Virus record (IMG/VR): IMGVR_UViG_3300046459_000087
Location: 1 to 25,191 of that record
Length of the DNA: 25,191 bases
Direction: 5' to 3' (one strand)
DNA from: a virus
Position numbers and translations under genes: made by a program. Of this stretch, positions 6,193-13,031 are shown piece by piece; position 1 is the stretch's first letter; each line of letters starts with the position of its first letter. The notes under the pieces were generated by a model. The model was not told the origin of the DNA and did no database searches. It saw only the letters and a program-made list of their open reading frames with translations.

Positions 6193-8043
6193 ATGATTCA
6201 TTACAGCCATGGTGTGAACGGCGAACCGATCACGGTTTACGTGCCGGAGACAGACGCTGACCTTCGCACATTCATGCATTGGGCGCGCAACAAGCCCGTG
6301 CTTGCGCTGGATACGGAGACGACCGGGCTCGATATCTATTCGGCCGGCTATCGGCTCCGCACGGTTCAGTTCGGCACCGCTGACGAAGCCTGGGTCATTC
6401 ACTATGAGTTGGGCGGCCGGTTCGTTGAGGCGGCTCAGTACGTGCTCCGGCACTGTCCGCGCTTCCTGATCCATAACGCCATGTTCGATTGGCTTGTGTT
6501 GGACGCGCACGCGGGTGTGTCGCTGGAGTCGCTTGCCCCGCGCACAACGGACACGAAGATCAAGGCCACGCTTATTGACCCGCGTCAGCCGATGGAAGGC
6601 GGCATCGGTACCGGCCTGAAGCCGCTGAGCGCGTTCTACATCGACCCGGCGGCGCCGGACACGCAAGGTGACCTTACGGCTGTGTTCCGCTCGCTGGGGC
6701 TGACGAAGGCGACCGGGTGGGCGGGTATCGACCTTCGGCACCCCATTTACAACTTGTACGCGGGCTTGGACGTGATCTACACGGCGCGCCTGAATCCGAA
6801 GCTCGACGCGGAACATGAGCGGCTTGGTGTCCGGCCGGCGCTGGTCGACTATGAGCACGAGATAGCCCACATGTGCGCCCACATGCAGCGTGCCGGGCTC
6901 GTGCTGGACCTTGACTACGTCGACACGTTGCGTCGGATGCTGCGCGAAGACGAAGCGAAGCACTTGACCATTGCCGCTCGTTACGGCGTCGAGTCGGTGA
7001 ACTCCGGCGCTCAGGTGTCCGAGGCGCTGCTAGCCATGGGCGAGACGCTGACTGACCGTACTGACGGCGGCGCGCTGAAGGTTGACAAGGCTGTCTTGCT
7101 GCGGCTTGCCGACCTTGATCGGGATTGGAAACCGATTGGGTCGCGCACCCCTAACCCTCTAGCTGACGCTGTCCTTCGCAGCAAGCGCGCCGGCAAGTGG
7201 GTAACGACGTACGCCGACCGGTTCGCCGCGAATGTTGATCCGTCCGGGCGCATCCATCCGATGATCAACACACTTCAGGCGCGCACGGGCCGCATGTCTA
7301 TCAGCGGTGACCTTGCCGCGCAGACGCTGCCTTCGTCCGATTGGATGATTCGCCGCGCGGTGCTCGCTGACCCTGGCCACGTGATCATCAGCACGGACTT
7401 TCAGGCGATCGAGATGCGCGTGTTGGCGGCGCTCGCGGACGTGAAGAAGATGAAGGCCGGGTTCGTGTCCGGCGGCGACGATTTCGATATCCACATGTAC
7501 ACGGCTCAGCTCATCAAGGGTGCCGGGGCGACAGCGAAGGATCGCAAGGTCTTCAAGGGCGCCGGCTTCGGCAAGGTGTACGGCGGTGGCGTGGTCACGA
7601 TCGCGCGGCAGACCGGGGCGCCTGAGGCTGAGATTGCTCGTGCCATCGCTGCGTATGACCGTCAGTTCCCTGAGATCAAGCGTGCGTCGAGCCGTTGGCA
7701 GCGGGAAGCGCGCGCGACGGGGCTCGTGACTGTATCGGTGACTGGTCGCCGGCTTCCGCTGGACCGTGACCGTATGTACGCGGTTGTCAACTATCAGTGC
7801 CAGTCGGCGGCGCGTGACGTGCTGGGTCAGGCCATGATCAACATGCGTGACGCCGGCCTTCTCGACTACTGCAAGTTGCCGATCCATGACGAGATGGTTG
7901 CGTCGGTCCCGAAGGCTGAGGCTGAGGACTTCGCGCGTGAGTTTGAACGCTGCATGTCAATGGACCTGTACGGCGTTCCGGTGACCGCTGACGCTGAGAT
8001 TGGCGGGCGTTCGTGGGGGTCGCTGTACGGGGCTGACTTCTAG
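6193..8043 (+). CDS. DNA polymerase I, family A, with 3'-5' exonuclease domain
   Basis: A 616-residue replicative polymerase without a 5'-3' nuclease domain. Exonuclease motifs: DTETTGL (D40, E42), HNAMFD (D99) and YAGLD (D193). Polymerase motifs: A at D402 (DFQAIEMR, replacing the usual DYSQIELR), B from R451 to Y463 (RKVFKGAGFGKVYG) and C at HDE 565-567. A TGRMSISGDLAAQTLP segment matches the template-binding region. ATG 6193 follows GAAGGGAG by seven bases. It works with the primase-helicase just upstream, each gene having its own promoter motif. Confidence 0.93.
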   Translation: MIHYSHGVNGEPITVYVPETDADLRTFMHWARNKPVLALDTETTGLDIYSAGYRLRTVQFGTADEAWVIHYELGGRFVEAAQYVLRHCPRFLIHNAMFDWLVLDAHAGVSLESLAPRTTDTKIKATLIDPRQPMEGGIGTGLKPLSAFYIDPAAPDTQGDLTAVFRSLGLTKATGWAGIDLRHPIYNLYAGLDVIYTARLNPKLDAEHERLGVRPALVDYEHEIAHMCAHMQRAGLVLDLDYVDTLRRMLREDEAKHLTIAARYGVESVNSGAQVSEALLAMGETLTDRTDGGALKVDKAVLLRLADLDRDWKPIGSRTPNPLADAVLRSKRAGKWVTTYADRFAANVDPSGRIHPMINTLQARTGRMSISGDLAAQTLPSSDWMIRRAVLADPGHVIISTDFQAIEMRVLAALADVKKMKAGFVSGGDDFDIHMYTAQLIKGAGATAKDRKVFKGAGFGKVYGGGVVTIARQTGAPEAEIARAIAAYDRQFPEIKRASSRWQREARATGLVTVSVTGRRLPLDRDRMYAVVNYQCQSAARDVLGQAMINMRDAGLLDYCKLPIHDEMVASVPKAEAEDFAREFERCMSMDLYGVPVTADAEIGGRSWGSLYGADF

Positions 8044-8083
8044 ATCGGGCGTGTTTGGTAACGCGCGTATAACGATCGAAGGT

Positions 8084-8096
8084 ACTCACGATGAGT
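8084..8096. promoter_or_regulatory. Operator palindrome b
   Basis: ACTCAC-GA-TGAGT followed by AGGT: the 13-bp class with one half-site base changed. It lies in the gap after the polymerase gene, just before a GC-rich hairpin. Confidence 0.55.
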
Positions 8097-8126
8097 AGGT
8101 CACTCCGCTTCTGAAAGACGATCAAA

Positions 8127-8159
8127 GCCCCGTTACCTGTAAAGGGAAGGTAACGGGGC
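8127..8159 (+). terminator. Terminator-like hairpin after DNA polymerase
   Basis: A perfect 12-bp stem (8127-8138 with 8148-8159) with a nine-base loop. No T tail follows, so it may be a weak or bidirectional terminator or an RNA stabiliser. Confidence 0.6.
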
Positions 8160-8278
8160 CCCTGGCATATGCCTGATTCGTACATCCAAAGGATGAGACG
8201 GGGTCACGCCTTCGAATCCCTGTAACCCCCTTCCGGCCCGTGCGGGTCATCACGGGTGCCCGGACGGAAATCGAACCT

Positions 8279-8290
8279 ACTCACGTGAGT
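8279..8290. promoter_or_regulatory. Operator palindrome c
   Basis: Perfect 12-bp palindrome ACTCACGTGAGT preceded by CCT, the zero-spacer class. It lies just before the 39-codon ORF and about 200 bases before the sigma-like gene. Confidence 0.65.
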
Positions 8291-8301
8291 GTGTTCGGGT
8301 T

Positions 8302-8421
8302 ATGTTCGAGCTGCACGACGGACCGGAACTGATCAACCCCCGTCGGCAAGAGTCGGTGACCTTGATTGGTTGCCCTCACCTGCCCGCACGTGGGGTGAGC
8401 CTTGCCGTGAAGCGGTTGTGA
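8302..8421 (+). CDS. Possible small protein (39 aa)
   Basis: ATG 8302 to TGA 8421. It encodes a 39-residue peptide starting MFELHDGPELINPRRQ, with no recognisable ribosome site. Operator c is only 11 bases upstream. Third positions are not strongly GC-biased. It may be a leaderless or spurious ORF; no function assigned. Confidence 0.25.
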   Translation: MFELHDGPELINPRRQESVTLIGCPHLPARGVSLAVKRL

Positions 8422-8433
8422 CGCACTCCGTCG

Positions 8434-8482
8434 CTCCCTAAGTCACCGACTCCCTTCAACCGGAATCAAACGACTTAGGGAG
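8434..8482 (+). promoter_or_regulatory. Phage early promoter-like motif, copy 6, framed by an 11-bp inverted repeat
   Basis: The motif GTCACCGACTCCCTTC is at 8442-8457. It is framed by CTCCCTAAGTC (8434-8444) and its perfect complement GACTTAGGGAG (8472-8482), whose end is the ribosome site for ATG 8490. No other copy has this extra symmetry, which suggests special control of the sigma-like gene. Confidence 0.7.
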
Positions 8483-8489
8483 TCACCCC

Positions 8490-9680
8490 ATGCTGTCCTT
8501 CGACACCATCAAGGCCGCGCAGAACCACGACGAACTGTCCGCCCGTCTGAACGCTCAGCGGGAAGTGATCGAGCACATCGAGTCGCGCGTGATCTCCCTC
8601 GCTGACAAGGCGGCGCGCCGCATGGCCCCCCACGGTGGTGCCCGTTACGCGGACTACCGTGACGAGTTCGCTCAGGTTGGCCGCATCGCTGCGTTCGAGG
8701 TTCTGGACCGGTTCACCGACACGACCGTTGACGCGTTCGAACGCCTCGTGTACACGACGGTTCAGCGCACGCTGTTGGACGCTGTTCGCGCCGAACGGAA
8801 CTTCGGGGCTGACGACAAGGCGGTCAAAACGTTCGCTTCCATGCTTGAGGTTGCTGACGACGACATGTTCGAAGCGATGCGGCTTGCGCAGACTGTCCCG
8901 CCGAAGGGAAGCGGCTACCGGCTGAGCGCTCAGCGTGCCAATGCGGCTCGTCTCGCGTGGCTGGGCGCCGTTTCCATCGACAAGGTCGCGGGACCCGGTG
9001 GTGACCAGCATGGGGGCGGCTCGATCGCTGACACGCTTGCGCACCACGACGAAGAGGTTGACGGCGAGATTCGCCCGAAGGTTGGCCGGGGCGCCGTGAT
9101 CGAAGCCGTCACCGTGATCGCGCGGTACGTGACTGTCCCGAAGGATGAGAAGAGCCGCACGGCACTCGCTGAGGCGCTTGAGGTGTTCCGCACGGGGTTC
9201 GGCAACGGGCACGACCTTGAGGCGCTTGAGGACGTCATCAGCGTGCCGCGTGACCCCAACACCCGCCGCTACGTGCTCGACGCCATGGCCGTTCTCGCTG
9301 CCGCTGTTTCCACTGCCACGGAAGGCGCCGTTGACGACGAGCTGATGGGCGCTTCGGACGTTCGCCGCGCTGACGACTCCGCGAAGCACGCACGTGTGAA
9401 CTCCGTCCTTGACTCCATGGGCAAGGCACAGCGGGACGTCCTTCGGCACTCGTTCGGCATCGGTGACGTGCTCGATTTCGGGTGGGGCGACGGGTGTGAC
9501 CTGCCGGGGCTGTGCGAGTTCCTGGGCATGACGTACGACAACGCGAAGCAGCACCGGGCGAAGGGTCGCAAGTCGTTCGCGAAGCGCTACGTGGCCGTTG
9601 TGGGGCTCGACAAGCCCGCCTTTGCCGCTGTCCTTGAAGCCGCTGCCGCCGCGAATCTGACGCGTGGTGGGCGCAAGTAG
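8490..9680 (+). CDS. Divergent sigma-70-like factor (396 aa)
   Basis: Residues about 27-105 read like sigma region 2: RDEFAQVGRIAAFEVLDRF matches the region 2.1/2.2 pattern and FERLVYTTVQRTLLDAVRAERN the region 2.3/2.4 helix. Around residues 158-190, a VSIDKVAGPGG...SIADTLAHHDEE segment resembles the SLD...LGDLL stretch between sigma regions 3 and 4. Residues about 303-370 look like region 4, with LDSMGKAQRDVLRHSFGIGD and a helix-turn-helix LCEFLGMTYDNAKQHRAKGRKSF. The insert before region 4 is unusual. ATG 8490 has AGGGAG seven bases upstream. It would redirect host RNA polymerase, most plausibly to the nine-copy motif that also precedes this gene. It could instead be an anti-sigma or appropriation protein with sigma-like folds. 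Confidence 0.68.
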   Translation: MLSFDTIKAAQNHDELSARLNAQREVIEHIESRVISLADKAARRMAPHGGARYADYRDEFAQVGRIAAFEVLDRFTDTTVDAFERLVYTTVQRTLLDAVRAERNFGADDKAVKTFASMLEVADDDMFEAMRLAQTVPPKGSGYRLSAQRANAARLAWLGAVSIDKVAGPGGDQHGGGSIADTLAHHDEEVDGEIRPKVGRGAVIEAVTVIARYVTVPKDEKSRTALAEALEVFRTGFGNGHDLEALEDVISVPRDPNTRRYVLDAMAVLAAAVSTATEGAVDDELMGASDVRRADDSAKHARVNSVLDSMGKAQRDVLRHSFGIGDVLDFGWGDGCDLPGLCEFLGMTYDNAKQHRAKGRKSFAKRYVAVVGLDKPAFAAVLEAAAAANLTRGGRK

Positions 9681-9690
9681 TCGACGTTTT

Positions 9691-9717
9691 GGGGCGGAGC
9701 CACACGGGTTCCGCCCC
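9691..9717 (+). terminator. Terminator-like hairpin after sigma-like gene
   Basis: An eight-bp GC stem (9691-9698 with 9710-9717) without a T tail. It ends four bases before promoter copy 7, repeating the terminator-then-motif arrangement seen at 1733-1802. Confidence 0.6.
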
Positions 9718-9720
9718 CTA

Positions 9721-9736
9721 GTCACCGACTCCCTTC
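9721..9736 (+). promoter_or_regulatory. Phage early promoter-like motif, copy 7
   Basis: Exact GTCACCGACTCCCTTC. The next seven bases (ATGGCCC) are also identical to those after copy 8. AAAGGAG and ATG 9763 follow. Confidence 0.7.
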
Positions 9737-9762
9737 ATGGCCCACAACAAAGGAGAAACGCA

Positions 9763-9963
9763 ATGATCTTCAAGCTTGAGAACGGTTACCGCGTGCGCAC
9801 CACTCGCGTTGACAGCGGCGTTGAGTTCGAGACGCGCAACGCGAACGGCAACACGATCAGCACGGTCGTTCACCCGCACGCTGAGGCTGTTCCGCTGATC
9901 GCCCGGCTTCGTATCGCGGACGGTATCCGCTTCTGTCGGGTGTACGGCGGCGGCGTTCGCTAG
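9763..9963 (+). CDS. Small early protein, unknown function (66 aa)
   Basis: ATG 9763 follows AAAGGAG. The sequence looks all-beta at the N-terminus (IFKLENGYRVRTTRVDSGVEFETRNA) and ends VYGGGVR; no active site is visible. It has its own promoter motif and is followed by a short hairpin and a tRNA-like gene. Confidence 0.65.
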   Translation: MIFKLENGYRVRTTRVDSGVEFETRNANGNTISTVVHPHAEAVPLIARLRIADGIRFCRVYGGGVR

Positions 9964-9969
9964 CACCAC

Positions 9970-9983
9970 GGGGCTTCGGCCCC
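9970..9983 (+). terminator. Short GC hairpin with TTCG loop
   Basis: GGGGC-TTCG-GCCCC between the 66-residue gene and the tRNA-like gene. It could be a weak terminator or a stable end-protecting or processing hairpin for the tRNA precursor. Confidence 0.5.
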
Positions 9984-9987
9984 ACTC

Positions 9988-10073
9988 GCCCCGGTAGCTC
10001 AACGGAAGAGCATCCCGACCTAGGGCCCGTAAGGGTGCAAGGGACGACGCGGGTTCGAATCCCGTCCGGGGCA
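9988..10073 (+). tRNA. tRNA-like gene with abnormal anticodon arm
   Basis: Acceptor stem GCCCCGG (9988-9994) pairs perfectly with CCGGGGC (10066-10072). The D-arm (GCTC/GAGC) and T-arm (GCGGG TTCGAAT CCCGT) are textbook. Between D- and T-arms lie 37 bases that do not form a normal anticodon arm plus variable loop. TCCC and GGGA can close the arm, but around a 24-base loop that contains its own CCC-GTAA-GGG mini-hairpin. No loop has the usual U before an anticodon, so I cannot name an amino acid. No CCA is encoded. Possibly a decayed or insertion-bearing tRNA, or a tRNA mimic. Confidence 0.6.
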
Positions 10074-10107
10074 CGCAAACACAAACCAGCAGCGAAGGGG
10101 GCGCGCC

Positions 10108-10518
10108 GTGCGCATATGGAGAGTGGCCCACGAGTCAGCTCAGTTCGAAGGTGTCCCCGCCGGCCCGTACAACGGTGGCGCGGAATTGCCCGAAGGCGTG
10201 GCCGCGAAGCTCGGCGGCATGTTCATAGAACACTGCGACAACAACCACCCTTCACCCTTCCACCCGGACAGCGGCCTTCGCGGCATCAACCCGAATGAGC
10301 GTTGCGGGTTCGACTCGCGGGAAGCGCTGAGCGATTGGTTCGAAGGGTTCCTGCCCTTGCTCGCTGAGTGCGGGTTCCGCGTGTACACGTACGACGTTCC
10401 CGATTTCGCGTGCCGTGTGGGGTTCGCCGGCCAGACCGTGTTTGACAAGTACGAGGCGACGGAGCTCACCGTTGAGCCCTTCGCGCTGAAGCCGCAACAA
10501 ATCGCGCTGTTCACCTAA
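10108..10518 (+). CDS. Unknown protein (136 aa)
   Basis: GTG 10108 follows AAGGGGG by a few bases. The product is soluble, acidic and rich in aromatic and Cys residues (MFIEHCDNNHPSPFHPD, NERCGFDSREALSDWFEGF, FRVYTYDVPDFACRVG). It looks like a compact globular phage protein, but no family is recognised. It continues into the 10532 gene after 13 bases; co-transcription with the tRNA-like gene is likely. Confidence 0.65.
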   Translation: MRIWRVAHESAQFEGVPAGPYNGGAELPEGVAAKLGGMFIEHCDNNHPSPFHPDSGLRGINPNERCGFDSREALSDWFEGFLPLLAECGFRVYTYDVPDFACRVGFAGQTVFDKYEATELTVEPFALKPQQIALFT

Positions 10519-10531
10519 GGAGAGAGCACAC

Positions 10532-10834
10532 ATGATGAGTGTCACGAACGAGACGAAGGCTGAACTTGTGGCGGAGAGGGGCCGCGTGGTCGGCTTCATC
10601 AAGTCTTCGGAGCCGGGAAAGATCAGCCTTGCCGTTCCGGGTGACCGCGCCGTAATGACGCCGGCTCAGGCACGTCAGCTTGCCGCATGGCTCATTGAGG
10701 AGGCTGGGCAGGCTCACCCGAAGGAGACGGTTGCCGCTCGTGCCGCACGCCAGTACAGCGCAGAAGAGCGTGCGCGACAGGCTTCAATCCGCGATGCGCT
10801 GGGCGGACGAACCTTCACGCGCCGTACCTACTGA
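10532..10834 (+). CDS. Unknown protein (100 aa)
   Basis: ATGATG at 10532 follows AAGGAGAG. The first half looks like a small beta unit (RVVGFIKSSEPGKISLAVPGDRAVMTPAQARQLAAWL), the second half is a charged helix rich in Ala, Arg and Glu. It may bind nucleic acid or a partner protein. The operator-bearing hairpin at 10863-10897 ends its transcript. Confidence 0.62.
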   Translation: MMSVTNETKAELVAERGRVVGFIKSSEPGKISLAVPGDRAVMTPAQARQLAAWLIEEAGQAHPKETVAARAARQYSAEERARQASIRDALGGRTFTRRTY

Positions 10835-10862
10835 ACCCGAAGCCGCTTCCGCATGACGACGT

Positions 10863-10897
10863 GGGGCGAACCTACTCACAGTGAGTGGGTTCGCCCC
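10863..10897 (+). terminator. Terminator hairpin carrying operator d
   Basis: A perfect ten-bp stem (10863-10872 with 10888-10897) whose apex is the operator ACTCAC-A-GTGAGT (10874-10886), making one nearly continuous palindrome of about 35 bases. The same bases can act as a terminator in RNA and as a repressor site in DNA. Only GTTTGG follows, so terminator strength is uncertain. Confidence 0.65.
10874..10886. promoter_or_regulatory. Operator palindrome d
   Basis: ACTCAC-A-GTGAGT with CCT and GGG flanks, one-base centre. It lies 27 bases before the thyX start, at the tip of a terminator-like stem. Confidence 0.65.
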
Positions 10898-10913
10898 GTT
10901 TGGAGAGACTGCC

Positions 10914-11630
10914 TTGAAGGTTGATGTACTTGCGTACACGATCGTTGACCCGCTGGTCATGTACCGCGCATACGGGTACGCCATGGGTGGTATCGAAAGC
11001 GCAACTTCCCCCACAGACGCCGATGCGCTTGCCGAAGCCGCCGGCCGCATCTGTTACAAGTCCTTCGGACGCAAGAACCCCGACACGGCGACCAACCAAC
11101 TGTACTTGGACAACATCCTGGGGCAGGGTCACTACAGCGTGCTGGAACACAGCTCCGTGACGTTCCTTGTCCGTGACGTGTCCCGCGCACTGCTGACGGA
11201 GCTGACACGGCACCGACACCTGAGTTTCAGCGTGGTGAGTCAGCGGTATGTCAACTACGCCGACACTGAGCCTGTCATTCCTCCCGCGCTGCGCGATGAT
11301 CTGTACGCAACCGAGACACTGCGAGAGGCGTACGCGGAAGACGTGCGCACATACACGGACCTGGTCAAGTACCTGACTGAGGACCGAGGACTCAAGCGCA
11401 AGCAGGCACGCGAGGCTGCGCGAAGCGTTCTGCCCAATGCGGCGCCCGTTGACATGGTGGTAACCGGCAACCTGCGCGCCTGGCGAGATGTGCTGGGCAA
11501 GCGCTGGCACGTTGCGGCGGACGCTGAGATCCGGGAGTTCGCCGGGCTCGTGCTAACGCACCTTCGCGAAGTTGCACCCAACTCCGTTCAGGATGTGCCG
11601 GCCAAGCCTTACGGGGGTGTTGAGCAGTGA
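10914..11630 (+). CDS. thyX: Flavin-dependent thymidylate synthase
   Basis: Makes dTMP from dUMP using methylene-tetrahydrofolate, FAD and NADPH. The diagnostic ThyX motif RHR-x7-S is present as R99-H100-R101 to S109 ([13 protein letters not shown]), and [18 protein letters not shown] upstream matches the family. TTG 10914 with GGAG eight bases upstream gives 238 residues, a normal ThyX length; an earlier GTG at 10881 lies inside operator d and is unlikely. With the dCMP deaminase at 13021 it supplies thymidylate for phage replication. It begins a run of coupled small genes (GTGA overlap at 11627). Confidence 0.92.
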   Translation: MKVDVLAYTIVDPLVMYRAYGYAMGGIESATSPTDADALAEAAGRICYKSFGRKNPDTATNQLYLDNILGQGHYSVLEHSSVTFLVRDVSRALLTELTRHRHLSFSVVSQRYVNYADTEPVIPPALRDDLYATETLREAYAEDVRTYTDLVKYLTEDRGLKRKQAREAARSVLPNAAPVDMVVTGNLRAWRDVLGKRWHVAADAEIREFAGLVLTHLREVAPNSVQDVPAKPYGGVEQ

Positions 11631-11866
11631 AGGCGGGTTGGTTCTTCGTTGTGAAGGAAGCTTGTTTCGGTGCGATCACTGTGCAGCTTCGTGAGCCCCG
11701 AAAGCGTTTCGGCAGTCGGCTGCTGATCTCTCACGACGTGTGGCCCGGTGACCATGAGTCGGGTGCGGCGGCAGTCGAATACGGCAAGGCGCGGGCACTC
11801 GCACGCTGGGAGTTGAACGAGTCGGATCGCCGGAAGTACCGCGAAGCGTTGGAGTTCACGAAGTGA
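11627..11866 (+). CDS. Unknown protein (79 aa)
   Basis: GTG 11627 overlaps the thyX stop (GTGA), indicating translational coupling. The product starts with a beta-rich half ([18 protein letters not shown]) and ends in a charged helix ([21 protein letters not shown]). No family recognised. Confidence 0.62.
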   Translation: MKAGWFFVVKEACFGAITVQLREPRKRFGSRLLISHDVWPGDHESGAAAVEYGKARALARWELNESDRRKYREALEFTK

Positions 11867-12033
11867 GCGACCCGAAGCCGGGAACTGTCCAATGGGAGCG
11901 CAATCGCGCCGACTACTGGTTTGCCGCGTACTCGCGCATGGCGGACGAGCGCACAGCAGCCCTGAAAGACGCGCGCATGTGGCGTGACCGGTTCTTTCGT
12001 GCGATGCGACAGCTAAGGAAGGTGCGCACGTGA
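11863..12033 (+). CDS. Small helical protein (56 aa)
   Basis: GTG 11863 overlaps the previous stop and TGA 12031-12033 overlaps the next GTG, both as GTGA. The product reads [18 protein letters not shown] and then a long basic helix (DARMWRDRFFRAMRQLRK). The double GTGA overlap is the main evidence. Possibly a small nucleic-acid or partner-binding helix. Confidence 0.55.
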   Translation: MSDPKPGTVQWERNRADYWFAAYSRMADERTAALKDARMWRDRFFRAMRQLRKVRT

Positions 12034-12209
12034 GTGCGCCGATAGCGGGAACGGGTCGGAAGCGATGGCACCGAAAGCGGAGTAAGGGTGTCAGCGCCAA
12101 TAGCCGAATCATCCCGCACCGCTACGCCGACGAAGGCGACAGAGGCGCGTGGTTCCGCCGGCTGATCCGTAGCCGCGAAAACAGTTTCTGGCGAAGGGAG
12201 TTGCTGTGA
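12030..12209 (+). CDS. Small, strongly basic protein (59 aa)
   Basis: GTG 12030 to TGA 12207-12209, coupled at both ends by GTGA overlaps. The N-terminal third is Lys/Arg-rich (GTGRKRWHRKRSKG), the rest ends WFRRLIRSRENSFWRREL. The charge suggests nucleic-acid binding. No family recognised. Confidence 0.52.
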   Translation: MSAPIAGTGRKRWHRKRSKGVSANSRIIPHRYADEGDRGAWFRRLIRSRENSFWRRELL

Positions 12210-12433
12210 GCAACGCCGAAGGCAACCCGTTCCTGTCCCTCTCACCCGCTGCTGTCGATGTGCTGGACGACATGCGGGAAGAGTGGAACGACCGTGAACG
12301 GCACGGAGAGTTGAACGGTGGCTGGGGCTACGGTCCGGCCAAGACTGAAGCGCTCAGCGCACTGAACGAACTGATTTGTGCGGCATGGCGCGTGCGCGTG
12401 AACTACGCCGACGTTGAGGAGAACAAAGCGTGA
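12206..12433 (+). CDS. Unknown protein (75 aa)
   Basis: GTG 12206 with AAGGGAG nine bases upstream, inside the preceding gene. Acidic, soluble, Trp-rich product (VDVLDDMREEWNDRERHGELNGGWGYG), probably helical. It overlaps the thioredoxin-like gene by GTGA. Function unknown. Confidence 0.6.
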   Translation: MSNAEGNPFLSLSPAAVDVLDDMREEWNDRERHGELNGGWGYGPAKTEALSALNELICAAWRVRVNYADVEENKA

Positions 12434-12681
12434 GCAACACCCTGGTCATGTTCGGTGCAACGTGGTGCCAGCCGTGCAAGGCAACCCACCCGCTCGCTGT
12501 CGACGCTGCGGAAGCTGCGGGTATCGAGTTCGAGTACGTTGATGTGGAAACGTACGACTCTCGTGCCAGTGATGTAACAACCGTTCCCACACTGCGCGTG
12601 TACGACGAAGATGGTGAGCCGGTTGCTGAGCATCGGGGCGGGGCAACGTTGGGCCAAATAGAGGCCCTGATCGGGGGATGA
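12430..12681 (+). CDS. Thioredoxin/glutaredoxin-like protein (83 aa)
   Basis: A short thioredoxin-fold disulfide oxidoreductase. The active site is W12-C13-Q-P-C16 after the first strand, and the cis-Pro loop is visible as TVPTLRVYDEDGEPV. A typical thioredoxin has about 105 residues, so this is the compact glutaredoxin-like size. Its likely substrate is a host or phage ribonucleotide reductase or another thiol enzyme; no reductase gene is in the window. Its place between thyX and dCMP deaminase fits deoxynucleotide metabolism. GTG 12430 overlaps the upstream stop. Confidence 0.82.
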   Translation: MSNTLVMFGATWCQPCKATHPLAVDAAEAAGIEFEYVDVETYDSRASDVTTVPTLRVYDEDGEPVAEHRGGATLGQIEALIGG

Positions 12682-12685
12682 GCTC

Positions 12686-12832
12686 ATGAGTCTGCGTCGA
12701 CGGTTGATAACGAACGTGGCGTGGAACGTGAGCTTCTTTGTGGGCCCACTGATCCTCTTCCATGCAGCCCGCGCGGTGACGCTGTGGGGCGCATACAAGG
12801 GTTGGTGGGCCCTTTCGATGAACATGCACTAG
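12686..12832 (+). CDS. Single-helix membrane peptide (48 aa)
   Basis: ATG 12686 to TAG 12832. Basic N-terminus (MSLRRRLITN), one hydrophobic helix (FFVGPLILFHAARAVTLWGAY), then a Trp-rich tail. It sits two bases after an out-of-frame ATG and four after the thioredoxin-like stop. The topology suggests a cytosolic N-terminus. Function unknown. Confidence 0.5.
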   Translation: MSLRRRLITNVAWNVSFFVGPLILFHAARAVTLWGAYKGWWALSMNMH

Positions 12833-12842
12833 GAGAGTGGCT

Positions 12843-13031
12843 ATGGGCGTGCGCTTCACGGATCGTGACGGTGCAACGTGGGAGATGTCCAGTCCGACGG
12901 AGGCGCGTTGCCTAAACGAGCCGGACGTGAACCCGAACGATTGGAAGCCGGGCGTGCCGGTGTATCTGCTCGACATTGCGCGTAGCTACGGGCCGCTTGA
13001 GTTCGCGGGTGTGGTGACCTATGCGCCCTGA
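12843..13031 (+). CDS. Small unknown protein (62 aa)
   Basis: ATG 12843 with GGAG seven bases upstream, overlapping the previous stop codon region. It encodes an RFTDRDGATWEM beta segment and a NDWKPGVPVYLLDIARSYGPLEF stretch; compact and soluble. It overlaps the dCMP deaminase gene by 11 bases in another frame. Confidence 0.58.
   Translation: MGVRFTDRDGATWEMSSPTEARCLNEPDVNPNDWKPGVPVYLLDIARSYGPLEFAGVVTYAP

Larger units (their letters stand above)
8044..8489. other. 446-bp gap between polymerase and sigma-like gene
   Basis: No long gene. It holds operator b, a terminator-like hairpin, smaller hairpins around 8198-8227 (GGGGT with ACCCC) and 8237-8256 (CCCGTG with CACGGG), operator c, a possible 39-codon ORF, an inverted partial promoter motif at 8350-8360 and promoter copy 6. 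This density of control elements in front of the sigma-like gene stands out. Confidence 0.6.

Noticed and set aside
8190-8260. tRNA-like sequence (CCTTCGAATCCC) in the gap after the polymerase gene
   Set aside because: The T-loop-like bases lack a paired T-stem, and no acceptor, D- or anticodon arms can be drawn. It is better described as small hairpins.
8475-9725. Long minus-strand open frame (416 codons) opposite the sigma-like gene
   Set aside because: It is the mirror of a strongly coding + strand gene in high-GC DNA, has no ribosome site and an Arg/His/Val-rich composition typical of shadow frames. The same applies to the frames at 4147-5151, 6004-6963, 790-1728 and 21409-22482.
9964-10105. 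Group I or archaeal-type intron in the tRNA-like gene
   Set aside because: Removing any 15-base segment from the 24-base loop never leaves U33 before an anticodon, and the insert is too short for a self-splicing intron.
12354-12825. Minus-strand frames across the thioredoxin-like gene
   Set aside because: The + strand there encodes a clear WCQPC thioredoxin fold with coupled neighbours; the opposite frames have no family features or ribosome sites.
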